Shown here: positions 52,734 to 61,985 of the stretch, one piece after another | Numbering within the stretch: the first letter of the stretch is position 1 | How the letters are laid out: the number at the start of each line of letters is the position of its first letter | Assembly (NCBI RefSeq): GCF_005484965.1 | Contig: NZ_CP034036.1 | Location: 2,542,001-2,606,000 of the forward strand | Direction of reading: 5' to 3' | DNA length: 64,000 bases | Origin: Brenneria nigrifluens DSM 30175 = ATCC 13028 | Lineage (GTDB): Bacteria; Pseudomonadota; Gammaproteobacteria; Enterobacterales; Enterobacteriaceae | The notes under the pieces: generated by a model | The model's input: only the letters and a program-made list of their open reading frames with translations | The model's database searches: none | What the model was told of the DNA's origin: nothing | Program-made: the position numbers and the translations under genes

Positions 52734-52984
52734 GAGAAATCAGCCGCCTTAGCTTCGATGATCGCTCGCGGCGGCTCAAATTCGATGTCCGCAATACCCG
52801 GCATAGCCAACGCATTAGAAATGTTGCGACGTTGCTTTGTCAGCCGTTGATATTCATCGATGCTAAGTAGCACATGCGCCGGTCGGCCGCGATCCGTAAT
52901 AAATACCGGGCCATTCAGCGCCGCCTTTTTGGCGCGGGTAACGTCCTGATTGAGTTCTCTACTGGATAAAGTCGTGATGGTCAT
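52730..52984 (-). CDS. Type II antitoxin, PhD/YefM family
   Basis: 84 residues from ATG 52984 (MTITTLSSRELNQDVTRAKK), with AGGAGGT 6 bp upstream; the longer frame at 53008 is not needed. The N-terminal PhD/YefM DNA-binding part includes FITDRGRPAHVLLSIDEYQRL; the C-terminal tail (FEPPRAIIEAKAADFS) would wrap and block the toxin. Stop overlaps the vapC start. Likely represses its own promoter at the palindrome at 53012-53027. Confidence 0.9.
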   Translation of the reverse strand: MTITTLSSRELNQDVTRAKKAALNGPVFITDRGRPAHVLLSIDEYQRLTKQRRNISNALAMPGIADIEFEPPRAIIEAKAADFS

Positions 52985-53011
52985 AGCAGTACCTCCTGCT
53001 TGATGCAACTC

Positions 53012-53027
53012 GTAGTAACGTTACTAC
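53012..53027. promoter_or_regulatory. Operator palindrome of the toxin-antitoxin operon
   Basis: Perfect 16-bp palindrome GTAGTAACGTTACTAC, 28 bp before the antitoxin start. Position and symmetry fit the autoregulatory site of a PhD/YefM antitoxin. Confidence 0.7.
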
Positions 53028-53363
53028 AAAATGGATAGAGGTGCAATAATAGGCTACTGATGCACTTTTGGAAATTAGTGGCAACAAAATGGCGGCGGAG
53101 TACGTCACAGGATGATATGGGATAGAACACCGAACGGTTAACTTACTGATTTTTAATATAACCCATTGTATCTTAAAAGGTTATAAAAAAAGACCGAATA
53201 CGATTCCTTTATGCGCCAAATAAGGGCTATCTCGTTGAATAACATAAATTATTCCACTTATACAGTCTAAAAATACATCAAAAAAACCGTCTCACCCTAT
53301 CCTTTAAAATCAAATACATGTTAGATTTTTCGTAAATCGACGAGAAAATTTCGGGCGCAATTT
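53028..53363. other. AT-rich intergenic stretch
   Basis: No gene or RNA recognised. The stretch is rich in A/T with several short A-tracts, and probably carries promoters for the toxin-antitoxin pair (leftward) and for the small ORF that follows (rightward). It may hold the prophage boundary, but no attachment-site repeat could be identified. Confidence 0.35.
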
Positions 53364-53585
53364 ATGCGAAAAATTGATTATCACGGAACGACAATCTGCG
53401 TTTTAGAAGACAATGACATGCTGACTGAGTGCCCACTCGGCGCATACGCTGTTGTTGAAGATTCAGGTTTTTACGTCGTAGTTATCGTCGGAGAGACCGA
53501 AGCTGCAGCAATTCACATCGATCCTGTTCCGACGCTTGAGGATGCGCTCGACATTATTGCCGAGCGGCACACGTTTTTTGCGTGA
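53364..53585 (+). CDS. Small hypothetical protein at tail-module edge
   Basis: 73 residues, acidic, with alternating beta-like hydrophobics (GFYVVVIVGETEAAAIHIDP) and a C-terminal helix (LEDALDIIAERH). The composition looks like a real folded small protein. No family recognised and no clear Shine-Dalgarno sequence. It faces the last tail gene tail-to-tail with a 3-bp gap, a typical position for a lysogeny-expressed cargo gene or regulator at a prophage end. Confidence 0.5.
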   Translation: MRKIDYHGTTICVLEDNDMLTECPLGAYAVVEDSGFYVVVIVGETEAAAIHIDPVPTLEDALDIIAERHTFFA

Positions 53586-53588
53586 GTA

Positions 53589-54260
53589 TTACAGTGCTGT
53601 TAGCACGAAATTCTCATTCGTGAAAATGTACTCAAAGTATTTATCGTTGATAGTGCTGTGCCAGCGCCAACGCAGGCCCAATTGTTTCCCGTAGAAAGAT
53701 GAATAATCCTGCTGTTGGACTTTAAAGTATTGATACCCCCCGCTTGCATTCCACCCCAAGAATGTTTGTCTGTCGAGGAGTGTGGGGTTTGATGTTTGTA
53801 ATGTCAGGTACGCCCCTGTGCTGGGTATTAATGCTGACGAACTGCCACTGTCGTATTTCACGCCTATGGCTGTAGGCTGGTTTGAGCCAGTAGAAAACAT
53901 ATCAACAGGGACGACCTCCCCCGTCTCTACGACGATGTAGTCGTAGTACGACCAATCCACATCTGTTCCAATACTGTCTAAATTACTCAGCAATGGGATT
54001 CGAACACTATTCGCAATCCACGACAGGCGGTTTGTCGTTTCAGATGCATTCCCCTGCGTCAATGTGAGTGTTGTGGCGTTGGCAATATCGTAATATGCGG
54101 ATGGGTCTTCATATTCCGTATAGCTGGGGAATACTTTTTTAAACGTTCCGTTGTCATTGATCCAGGCGGCAGCAACAGATTTAAATTCTCCGCCGTCATT
54201 GACATTCAGAGCCGAAATAAGGGCGAAAACGCCCCCTTCTGTTTTGCGATAAATCGGCAT
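53589..54260 (-). CDS. Phage tail protein of unknown function, last gene of tail module
   Basis: 223 residues, rich in Ser, Thr, Tyr and Asn as in receptor-contacting phage proteins. The N-terminus MPIYRKTEGGVFALISALNV and WINDNGTFKKVFP resemble small tail-fibre-associated proteins that carry a short DNG/WIND repeat. Starts 2 bp after the upstream fibre gene. Could be a fibre chaperone or tip protein; no decisive motif. Confidence 0.55.
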   Translation of the reverse strand: MPIYRKTEGGVFALISALNVNDGGEFKSVAAAWINDNGTFKKVFPSYTEYEDPSAYYDIANATTLTLTQGNASETTNRLSWIANSVRIPLLSNLDSIGTDVDWSYYDYIVVETGEVVPVDMFSTGSNQPTAIGVKYDSGSSSALIPSTGAYLTLQTSNPTLLDRQTFLGWNASGGYQYFKVQQQDYSSFYGKQLGLRWRWHSTINDKYFEYIFTNENFVLTAL

Positions 54261-54262
54261 GA

Positions 54263-56368
54263 TTATTCCTCGATCTGATACCAGATATGGCCCGCAGCGT
54301 ATCCCGTTGCGTCGGTCGGCGCGACGTCGGCCGATATTGTGTAACTCACCCCGAGATTCTGGCGTGACTGCGCTACGTCGGCGACATCAGCGAGGTTTTG
54401 GCTGGCTTCCAGAAAACCGCCACCTTTCACCCACGTACCGAAAACCATCGGATTGGTGCCAACATCAACACAGTAGCGGTGATAAACGTCGGTATTGTTG
54501 TACGGGTAATACACCTGCCGAATACCCGATGCGGTTGTTTTGATAACGTCCAGCATGCCGGCCAGCGCAATGGGATAATTACGGGCGAGCGTTGCGTTAC
54601 TCGTCAGCGACTGGAATTCGCGCCCCGGCGTCAAAACGGTGTTCAGGTCCGCAGTTCCGAGCGATTCCGTGGACTGCGGGACAGCGCCGACATCGCTGGC
54701 CGTCAGGCTATCTTTCGTCGCAAGTTCGCCCAGGTCCAGAGCGTCCCGCGCTTCGCTCTGCGCAGTCGCGCCGGCGGCGGCAATCTCAGAAAGATTGTTT
54801 TCAATCTGGAGATAAACCTCCGGCACTTCCTCTTCTGTCGCCGTAATCGTTACCAAGGCTGTTACGCCGGAACTAGCGCCTGTAAGGGATAGCGTAGCTG
54901 TACCCGCTCCGCTAATTGTTAATGTGCCGGCGGATGATAGTGCGGCAACTGATGCGTCAGAGGACGCGGGATTAACGGATTCTGTATAACCGGCTGGCGA
55001 GTACGCAATAGGGATGTTGTAGGTATTCCCAGCGATAAGCTCCAGTGGTACGGTTCCAATGGTAATTGACGTGAGATAAATATGCTGCGTCACCGTAGCT
55101 GTAGCGGTCAATCCGGTTGAAATACTGGCAATAATCGTTTGCGTGCCGCTCTGGCCCGCCGTAGCAGTATACAGCCCGTTACTGTCTATGCTGCCCAGCG
55201 TTGGATCGGATACAGCCCACGACACCGGATAATCGTCAGCGAGCGATGCTGGTAGAACGGTTCCGGTGAATTGCCGCGTCGTGCCTGCGTTAACTGTCAC
55301 GGCAGCCGGTGTGATAACGATAGCTGTGGGTGCCCCAGTCCCTTGCTCGGATTCGGCCTGATCGGTTTTTATAATGTAATAAAGACCGATATCAGCGGGG
55401 TGCATGCCACCATCGTTTATGGGTATAAGATCCCCAGTATCGATACTGTCAGATGCATTTTGCCGCGGTACCGTGTTCTCTGCTATTCCTTGCCACTCTC
55501 CTGAATTGCCTCGCGAATAGTAATTTTTCCCTCCCCATTTAGATAAATCACCACCACTTTTTGAAATGCTTCTACCGGATATAAAATCCGCGTCGTCAGC
55601 TCCATATCCACTATCGGCTTGCCACTGCCCAACAGGGTGATAATGTTCCCAATCAGCCTCTCTCAGTGTTCCTACCGGGTTGCTGTCGCTGGCGCCAATG
55701 ACATAGCGGTCATCTATGTTTGGTACGCGTCCGTCCGGATACTGCAGTGCTAAAATTGGGTTCAACTCAACATCAAATGACTGTCCGTTACATCTCAACT
55801 TCCCTTTCGGGATTAATGATTCGGGTCCACCCCAGAGGGTTATTTCACCGATACCAGTTAGATACGGCGTCAACGCAGTTTTTAGTTGGTCGTCGAGATA
55901 ACTGGCGCCAGCATGCAAGCGTCTGGGCGTAATAACTTGCTCGCTACCCTCGCCCGCGATCGCCTCCGCCTCGGTGGCCTCGCGCTGGATGTACGGCTGC
56001 CATTTCGTCGCGTCAGCGCCCGGAGTCGCCATGTTGTTGCCGACGAGAGACAGATACAGTGCGCCGTTGTATTCGACGACTACACCGGCGTCATACGCGA
56101 ACGCTGCACCGTTGTTGTTGGCCGTTGTGATCCACTCGGGGTATCCGTTGGTCTGGTACTGACGAATCGCGCCGGTGATAGCATTCAGCACCGTATTCAT
56201 CGCTTCACGTTCAACCGGCTTCGCGTTGGCGTCTGCCGACGGGTCTTTGGCGTAGTCAGCTCCCCATCCCGATGGATAGCTCACACTGCCGTCGCTGGCG
56301 GCGGTTTCGGGAATAGTCTGGGTATCACCGTTCGACGCGAACGGAACACGGAAAAATTTCTGATCCAT
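54263..56368 (-). CDS. Phage tail fibre with collar, Ig-like and pyocin-knob-like regions
   Basis: 701 residues. The N-terminal part (1-160) has VSYPSGWGADYAKDP and EAEAIAGEGSEQVITPRRL, a baseplate-attachment type. The middle (about 180-340) is a phage tail collar/MdpB-like domain: GEITLWGGPESLIPKGKLRC, GRVPNIDDRYVIGA, DIGLYYIIKT. Then about 346-520 holds two Ig-like (Big2-type) domains (AIVITPAAVTVNAGTTRQF and the following repeat). The C-terminal part (LGELATKDSLTASDVGAVPQ, then IALAGMLDVIKT) is like pyocin-knob fibre tips. The Ig-like block interrupts an otherwise standard fibre and suggests module shuffling. Confidence 0.75.
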   Translation of the reverse strand: MDQKFFRVPFASNGDTQTIPETAASDGSVSYPSGWGADYAKDPSADANAKPVEREAMNTVLNAITGAIRQYQTNGYPEWITTANNNGAAFAYDAGVVVEYNGALYLSLVGNNMATPGADATKWQPYIQREATEAEAIAGEGSEQVITPRRLHAGASYLDDQLKTALTPYLTGIGEITLWGGPESLIPKGKLRCNGQSFDVELNPILALQYPDGRVPNIDDRYVIGASDSNPVGTLREADWEHYHPVGQWQADSGYGADDADFISGRSISKSGGDLSKWGGKNYYSRGNSGEWQGIAENTVPRQNASDSIDTGDLIPINDGGMHPADIGLYYIIKTDQAESEQGTGAPTAIVITPAAVTVNAGTTRQFTGTVLPASLADDYPVSWAVSDPTLGSIDSNGLYTATAGQSGTQTIIASISTGLTATATVTQHIYLTSITIGTVPLELIAGNTYNIPIAYSPAGYTESVNPASSDASVAALSSAGTLTISGAGTATLSLTGASSGVTALVTITATEEEVPEVYLQIENNLSEIAAAGATAQSEARDALDLGELATKDSLTASDVGAVPQSTESLGTADLNTVLTPGREFQSLTSNATLARNYPIALAGMLDVIKTTASGIRQVYYPYNNTDVYHRYCVDVGTNPMVFGTWVKGGGFLEASQNLADVADVAQSRQNLGVSYTISADVAPTDATGYAAGHIWYQIEE

Positions 56369-56435
56369 TTATTGAACTCCAGAAATGAAAAAGGCCGCTA
56401 AGGGGCCATGGGAGATTTTGATTTGGTTTACGGGT

Positions 56436-58934
56436 TTACGGGATTTGGTACGCAAGTTTGTAATTTCCTGCCGTCACAGTGCGGAACGTCACGCTGTCTG
56501 TGCGCCAACGAACTTCCACTTCTGCCGGCGTCTGCAACTTCCAACTTGATGCCTCGTTGACGTTCAGCACCAGGCGGTCGATTGTCGCAACGTCGGTCGC
56601 CGGGTCTGTGATATCAAGAGCAAACGCAAACGCGAGATAGTCCGGTACACCGCCGTTGGCGTCAAAAAACTGCGTCCACTGTGCTGCGTTGATGCCGCCG
56701 ATATCTGCGGGCGTCATACCGTCAGTGATGAGTTTTGTCGCTCCTACCGTGTCCGTAGTCAGCGCACCGATATCAACCCATTGCCCGCCGCGCCATACAT
56801 GCCAGTTCACTAAATCCCGCGTAACAGCCACACGAACCGCGCCGTCATTCGTCTGCGTTGCTGTTAGGGTTGCGGAGTTGATTTGTCCAAATGCGGCAAC
56901 TGACAATAATGATTCTCGAATGGCAATCTGATACTGAGGAGTAAATAAAATTTTCACATCCGTCGCAACAGGAGAGACAACGTTAATCTGCGATAGCGAC
57001 GACAACTGCGATTCTGGTATTTCCCCTGACTGCGAAAATCCGTTGTTATTAAAATCGTCGGCAGTAGCTGGCGCAGCGACAGGGAAAAGCAAGCCGTTGC
57101 TCGAAGAATACCAATCGGACCCGGAATTTATCATAAACATGGTAAATGGAAATAATGATAACTCCCTCAGTGTGATATAGCTGCTACTCGCACTGGAAAA
57201 TAACTCTTCTATTAGCAATCTATATGATGAGTATTCCGCAGGGACACTATCAATTATAAAACGTCTTACAGCACCGGCGGTATTATTCGTGTCATTAGTG
57301 ACGGAATGAATTGTTTCCCACGTATCACCGCCATCATTACTACCCTGTAATTTCCATGTCTTAGGGCTATTAATGAGGCCGGCGGCGCGGTTCACAAGGG
57401 AGTACCCAGACAAAGCCTTTGCACCCGGCATATCTATTCTCAGCCATTGCGGATTTCCCGGCGTTGGGATTGCGCCAGTAGCACCAACCCACGCATCAGA
57501 GCCAGTTCCAGATACTATACGTCGGTCAAATGCGAGGTATGCGTTATATCGAGAATCATAAATTGATGACGCAGATGCGACATAACCGGACGGCGATGTG
57601 TTTGATGTCATTACAGGGATAATAGATTCGTCCACACCGGAAATTGATAACGATCGAGATCCGTCCTGAACAGGAAGAGAGTAAAATTCTCCCTGAACAG
57701 ATGTGGTATATGTTCCGCCAGTATAGGCACTTAATTGGCCGTCAAAAACAACGGCATTAGTTGAATCATAATTTAGTTCACTCTCTGCATTAAAATCATC
57801 AATCACGTATGTCTGATTTGTCGCGCCCGCAGTTTCTTTCAGCGCATACGCCGTTAGATTAAAGGCATTCTGCGCGCTGAAACTGAATGAGTGATTCTGC
57901 CCGGCTGTCGCGCTGGGGCGATCAACAACAATATAACCGCCACCGCCGCCGGAACCGCCGCCCACCGCGCTGATTATCGTTTTCCCGCTAACCGGGTTTT
58001 GTCCCAGCGTGACGCCCGGCCCCGCCTCCAGCGAGTTGATAATTAATGCCTGCGCCTGCTGGGTGAAATCTGTGATGTCAGAAACGGTGTGCGTATGCGA
58101 CGCTGCCGCTGCGCCCATTTGCGCCGGTGTGGGCGCTAGATTGCCGGAACCCAGCAGCGACTGGCCGAACAGCGAACGGATATTGGTGGCGGAAACGAGC
58201 GCCGCTTGTTTCGCGTTCCAAGCCGTTTTCTCGGCGGGAGTAGCAAATTTGCGGTTCGCCGTCTCATTAATCTGGTCAGCGTCATAATCCCCAGCCTGCG
58301 CCGTCACCGCGCCAGTGCGCCCGAACACCGACGACACGCCGGAAACTGTGGCCGCCTGCCCCTGAACCCAGTTTGCCGCCACTGCCGGGTTATCCCCGCC
58401 ATTCAGATAAAACAATGTATCGATATCTGCCTGCGCGCATATGGTCAGGTTCGACGACGACGCCAGCGCCAGCCGTGCCGCCTCGTCCGCAACAACAACA
58501 TACCTGGACGTCAGCGTTTGCAGCAGCGCCGCGGGGATTTTACCGGATGCATCCAGTTGCAGCCAGCCGTTACCGGTGTTTGCCAGCGACGTTTGCACAT
58601 ACCGCGCATCGCCGCGGGACTCGTTAAAATACTGCGGATGCGGATCGGCATCATTGATATGCGCTGTAATAAGTGCGTCGGCCGTTCCCGCCGCGTCAGC
58701 GCCCACATCGCTATATTCCAGCGTGACAGTGCCAGATTTGCCGTTGACAGACCGTACCTGAGTTGCACTCATATTGTCGATGCGTTGTTTCAGAAATTTT
58801 GTGCGGTTCGCCAACGCCTGCGCCTGTTCGTTCGCCGGACCAATATCCGTCCCGTCATACCCGCGCACCGGCGTGTCGGTATCCAGTCGCAGCACGTCCG
58901 CCGTAAATTCTGCGGTTTCGGTCAGATTAGCCAT
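56436..58934 (-). CDS. Phage tail fibre / receptor-binding protein with discoidin-like domain
   Basis: 832 residues, the largest phage protein here. N-terminal region with VNGKSGTVTLEYSDVGADAA and VFGRTGAVTAQAGDYDADQI, both common fibre shaft repeats; TPAQMGAAAASHTHTVSDIT; then a glycine linker (GGGSGGGGGYI near 330). Residues about 450-600 read like an F5/8 type C (discoidin) carbohydrate-binding domain (YNAYLAFDRRI, NPQWLRIDMPGAKALSGYSL, TWKLQGSNDGGDTWETI). The C-terminal part from about 690 has DLVNWHVWRGGQWVDI. Likely binds surface glycans. Followed by the second fibre gene after 67 bp. Confidence 0.75.
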   Translation of the reverse strand: MANLTETAEFTADVLRLDTDTPVRGYDGTDIGPANEQAQALANRTKFLKQRIDNMSATQVRSVNGKSGTVTLEYSDVGADAAGTADALITAHINDADPHPQYFNESRGDARYVQTSLANTGNGWLQLDASGKIPAALLQTLTSRYVVVADEAARLALASSSNLTICAQADIDTLFYLNGGDNPAVAANWVQGQAATVSGVSSVFGRTGAVTAQAGDYDADQINETANRKFATPAEKTAWNAKQAALVSATNIRSLFGQSLLGSGNLAPTPAQMGAAAASHTHTVSDITDFTQQAQALIINSLEAGPGVTLGQNPVSGKTIISAVGGGSGGGGGYIVVDRPSATAGQNHSFSFSAQNAFNLTAYALKETAGATNQTYVIDDFNAESELNYDSTNAVVFDGQLSAYTGGTYTTSVQGEFYSLPVQDGSRSLSISGVDESIIPVMTSNTSPSGYVASASSIYDSRYNAYLAFDRRIVSGTGSDAWVGATGAIPTPGNPQWLRIDMPGAKALSGYSLVNRAAGLINSPKTWKLQGSNDGGDTWETIHSVTNDTNNTAGAVRRFIIDSVPAEYSSYRLLIEELFSSASSSYITLRELSLFPFTMFMINSGSDWYSSSNGLLFPVAAPATADDFNNNGFSQSGEIPESQLSSLSQINVVSPVATDVKILFTPQYQIAIRESLLSVAAFGQINSATLTATQTNDGAVRVAVTRDLVNWHVWRGGQWVDIGALTTDTVGATKLITDGMTPADIGGINAAQWTQFFDANGGVPDYLAFAFALDITDPATDVATIDRLVLNVNEASSWKLQTPAEVEVRWRTDSVTFRTVTAGNYKLAYQIP

Positions 58935-58935
58935 T

Positions 58936-59841
58936 TCAACCCCTGTATGTGTACTGGCCGCTATACGTCACGGCCCCATTAAAAAAAATGTTCGTAATCA
59001 CCTCACCGCTTTCTACGTTCTCCCATTCGCATAGCGGCGTCAGAACCTGCGCGCGAGCCACAACAGTAAAGTCAGCTCCGACATCAGTCACTGTGCTGAA
59101 CTGGCCGCCGGCATCCGTAACCATCCGTTCCGTGACGGTCGCGCCACCCGGCAGCGTATAAATCAGCGTGATATCGACATCGGACACAACAACGCCGGCA
59201 TTCGCCGTCAGCTCGCCGGATAGCACCCCATCGACCAAGGTCAGCGTCAATTTCAGATTGGTGTAGATTTTAATGCCATCCCCATGCCAGAACGGCGCCC
59301 GGAAATTGGCATAATGCAGGCCGAAGCCGAAAGGCGTGTATGTCAGCGTGCGAGCCTGTTTCGTCCCGACACCCTGCGGCCTTGGTATCAGGTCGTAATC
59401 AGCGACGAGCTTTTGCGATCCGACATCAAGATATTCGGTGAACACCGGGCGCATGGTCATATCCTGACCATCCAGAATAAGCGCGCTAGTACCAAGGATG
59501 TAATCGGTAGCTCGCTTTATCTCGTCAATCGTCGCGATGCTGTTGTTTTTGAATATCTTCGCCTTAATCATCCGGCGAAAAAGATCATCACTGACTGCCG
59601 CCGGGGCGCACGCTGGGTAAAACGTCCCGACTGGACGCTTGGTGTAACCAACGATGCGACCGCAGATATCAAGCTGTTCACCCTCCGCACTGTCAATGTC
59701 CAGCATGACCTGGATTTTCGATAACTGGTCTTCAATGCTAGATTGCGCGATATCCGGCAGCGTCAGCAGTAGCGAGATCAACTTCGGGGCATTTTTGTAT
59801 TGCCAGTACGCCCGCGTCAGCGCCTTATTGCGGTGTTGCAT
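58936..59841 (-). CDS. Phage tail/baseplate protein, DUF2612-like
   Basis: 301 residues from ATG 59841 (MQHRNKALTRAYWQYKNAPK), inside the end of the baseplate J gene; the longer frame at 59859 is less likely. The N-terminal region (about 1-150) matches DUF2612 tail proteins (EGEQLDICGRIVGYTKRP, LFRRMIKAKIFKNN). These follow baseplate J, as Tail_I/gpI proteins do in P2. The C-terminal third has an Ig-like beta domain (GVVVSDVDITLIYTLPGG). Probably the wedge-to-fibre connector. Confidence 0.75.
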   Translation of the reverse strand: MQHRNKALTRAYWQYKNAPKLISLLLTLPDIAQSSIEDQLSKIQVMLDIDSAEGEQLDICGRIVGYTKRPVGTFYPACAPAAVSDDLFRRMIKAKIFKNNSIATIDEIKRATDYILGTSALILDGQDMTMRPVFTEYLDVGSQKLVADYDLIPRPQGVGTKQARTLTYTPFGFGLHYANFRAPFWHGDGIKIYTNLKLTLTLVDGVLSGELTANAGVVVSDVDITLIYTLPGGATVTERMVTDAGGQFSTVTDVGADFTVVARAQVLTPLCEWENVESGEVITNIFFNGAVTYSGQYTYRG

Positions 59842-61042
59842 AGGAGACCTCGATACCATCAGCGGAGAACACGGCCAACTGGTTAAACGCGATCGGGATG
59901 GTGCTGTACGTCACATCGCCCGCGTTGGTGCCGACGGTGATCGATGCGACGTAATCATCATTGCCCACGATTTTATTTACTGGCGTGAACAGGCGTCCGG
60001 CGCCCACGGTTTCGCCGATGCGAAATCCCTGTTTTGCAAATCCGTTCGTTTCGGGAAAACCGTTCAGTGAATAATCAATGATCGCCTGTTTGATTTCGTT
60101 ATCGGCAGCGCTGGTCAGCGTGTCAGAGACGATTTCCACACGAACATGCGAGGAAATGTATTCCGGCCTGAAAAACGTCGCGTTGAACGGATTCCCGCCC
60201 GGCGTGGTGGTGTCTATGCTGATCTGGTTCGGGATGCCGGTGTTATAGCGGTTCAGTCCGCAACCGGGGTTTTTCCGCGCCGCCAGCGCGGCCACGATGT
60301 CAGCTACTTCCCCGCCGTCAATAAAGATCGCCATTGAGTGGCCCTCGATGCCGTTCGCGTCTGGCGATGACTCGGTGTTTTCGTAAATGCGCACCTTTTT
60401 TACGCCGTCGATGTTTACCAGCGCAGCGTAGATGTTGTCGATCTGGTTGTTGCCGGGCAGCGCCACTGATTCATTGCGCCGGATGCGGAATGCGTCGTCT
60501 GTTTCCTCATCAGCTCCCAGCGACGCGGCGTCAGGGTTTGTTACTGACGTGATGCCGCCGACGGGCGTGGCAATGATTGACAGATTATCGGTGTTGGCGC
60601 CCTGCGCACCAGCAGTGGCACAGGTCACGCCTACTGTGGCGCTCCCGGCGTTATTGGTCGCTACAATGGTATCCGTAGCCCAAATCGTATTCGTGATACG
60701 GTTGCGGACCAGCGTCCCGGCGGGGATTTCCACCAGAGGTGTGCCGGCGAAAACCACCATCGCGGTTGAAAACGTTGCATCCTGCCGCGTGATGCCCGCG
60801 AATGCTGCGATGCGGTCAAGCTGCTGGCCGATGGCTGAATTCGGATCAGCAGAGTGATAGGCGTCAATTACCCCCTCATCGAGATTTGCCAGCGTTTCGC
60901 ACCACGCTGCAATAACGAGTCCGTCCGGTGATTCCGGGTTGATGTTCCAACCGTCATCGATATCCAGATAGCGCTGGCGCATCACGGTTAAATAGCTGTT
61001 TAACGTCGTCCCTGTTGCGCCGTCTTTTGTAATCTCAGCCAT
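59825..61042 (-). CDS. Baseplate J-like protein
   Basis: 405 residues. Wedge protein of contractile tails, family of P2 gpJ and T4 gp6 core. N-terminal DGWNINPESPDGLVIAAWCE and DPNSAIGQQLDRIAAFAGI; central GADEETDDAFRIRRNESVAL, the usual J-family DEE segment. The start overlaps the gp25-like gene stop as TAATG. Its presence shows that the tail is contractile (myovirus or tailocin). Confidence 0.88.
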   Translation of the reverse strand: MAEITKDGATGTTLNSYLTVMRQRYLDIDDGWNINPESPDGLVIAAWCETLANLDEGVIDAYHSADPNSAIGQQLDRIAAFAGITRQDATFSTAMVVFAGTPLVEIPAGTLVRNRITNTIWATDTIVATNNAGSATVGVTCATAGAQGANTDNLSIIATPVGGITSVTNPDAASLGADEETDDAFRIRRNESVALPGNNQIDNIYAALVNIDGVKKVRIYENTESSPDANGIEGHSMAIFIDGGEVADIVAALAARKNPGCGLNRYNTGIPNQISIDTTTPGGNPFNATFFRPEYISSHVRVEIVSDTLTSAADNEIKQAIIDYSLNGFPETNGFAKQGFRIGETVGAGRLFTPVNKIVGNDDYVASITVGTNAGDVTYSTIPIAFNQLAVFSADGIEVSYATPQ

Positions 61043-61392
61043 TAAATGATTTCCTCGTTAAACAGCAGTTCGAACTGTTCGTTATTGGTATCCACCAGCG
61101 ACACATAAACGGTGATTTTTCGGGTTTTCTGGTCGATATCGAATTCGAACTGGTTAATGCCGACAACGCCCGGCGCAGTCAAAATCCGCTGCTTGATGTT
61201 CGCCGCGGCAATATCCGTCTGGTTTTTGCCTAAAATGCTCTGAAACCACGGCGTTCCCTCTGTCACGTTAAGGAAGTATTCACCCAAGAACAGCCGCAGA
61301 CGCCTAATAATCCCCTGCTGCGTCGCCTCTTTTCCCGTTGCGAAGTGGTCGTCGTGCGTGACGATATCGCCGTCTGTAAAATTGCGGATCAC
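61042..61392 (-). CDS. Baseplate wedge protein, gp25/W-like
   Basis: 116 residues; a gp25-type baseplate protein initiating sheath assembly. GIIRRLRLFLGEYFLNVTEGTPWFQ (given here in part: RRLRLFLGEYFLN) and the C-terminal ITVYVSLVDTNNEQ fit the family. Ends in a TAATG overlap with baseplate J. Upstream, a minus-strand terminator and an oppositely oriented gene separate it from the spike gene. Confidence 0.82.
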   Translation of the reverse strand: MIRNFTDGDIVTHDDHFATGKEATQQGIIRRLRLFLGEYFLNVTEGTPWFQSILGKNQTDIAAANIKQRILTAPGVVGINQFEFDIDQKTRKITVYVSLVDTNNEQFELLFNEEII

Positions 61393-61406
61393 GGTTCAGG
61401 CTCCAT

Positions 61407-61432
61407 AAAAAAGCCCCAGCGGATGCCGGGGC
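61407..61432 (-). terminator. Minus-strand intrinsic terminator inside the tail operon
   Basis: Minus strand: stem GCCCCGGC / GCTGGGGC (one mismatch) with a 4-base loop, followed by six T. It lies between the plus-strand cargo gene and the gp25-like gene, so it would cut the tail transcript unless antitermination or a new promoter operates. Confidence 0.65.
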
Positions 61433-61478
61433 GTGGTGTTATCTTGGAAGTTCTCACACAGCCAAGAAGGAACTGACA

Positions 61479-61985
61479 ATGAAAATTGACTTAATACTTT
61501 GCGGGGAAATTCTTACCAAGCTAGGTGAATACTACCCCACACCTGCCCGCAGTGAACAGCTTTCAGAAATAGAAAAAATCGCAGGCGATGACGAGGATAT
61601 CCTCGTTGCCAATCTCGTTTATCTGGAACAGCACCGACTTTTAGTTAGCGGAATTAAGCGCGGACTCAATGGTCACGTTATCTATACAGGTGGACTGGTG
61701 CTAACAAAAGACGGTATCGACTACATTCGGGAAGATGGCGGGCTTACAGCATTACGAGATAAAGCTAGCGCCAATTACCAATTGCATGAGGCAATTCTTT
61801 CCGAGCTGATTCGTCAGATACAGGCGTCACCCGATACCGATCGAGATAAAGAGGCCCTCGCATCTCAGCTTCGATCGCTTCCCGCCGAGACCATAAAACA
61901 CCTGTACATGAAACTACTGGATCAGGGTGTTTCATATCTGCCGGGCGTATTTCAGCTAATTCAAAAATTGCTCCGCCCGGAGTGA
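61479..61985 (+). CDS. Plus-strand cargo (moron-type) protein, winged-helix-like
   Basis: 168 residues, oriented against the tail genes. AAGGA lies 8 bp before the ATG. The N-terminal half (about 1-80) has a winged-helix feel: LGEYYPTPARSEQLSEIEKI, LVYLEQHRLLVSGI and YTGGLVLTKDGIDYI. The C-terminal half is helical (LHEAILSELIRQIQASPDTD, then LPAETIKHLYMKLLDQG). It resembles small hypothetical proteins of prophages but no function was recognised. Such opposite-strand genes in late operons are often expressed in the lysogen and may alter the host. Confidence 0.7.
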   Translation: MKIDLILCGEILTKLGEYYPTPARSEQLSEIEKIAGDDEDILVANLVYLEQHRLLVSGIKRGLNGHVIYTGGLVLTKDGIDYIREDGGLTALRDKASANYQLHEAILSELIRQIQASPDTDRDKEALASQLRSLPAETIKHLYMKLLDQGVSYLPGVFQLIQKLLRPE

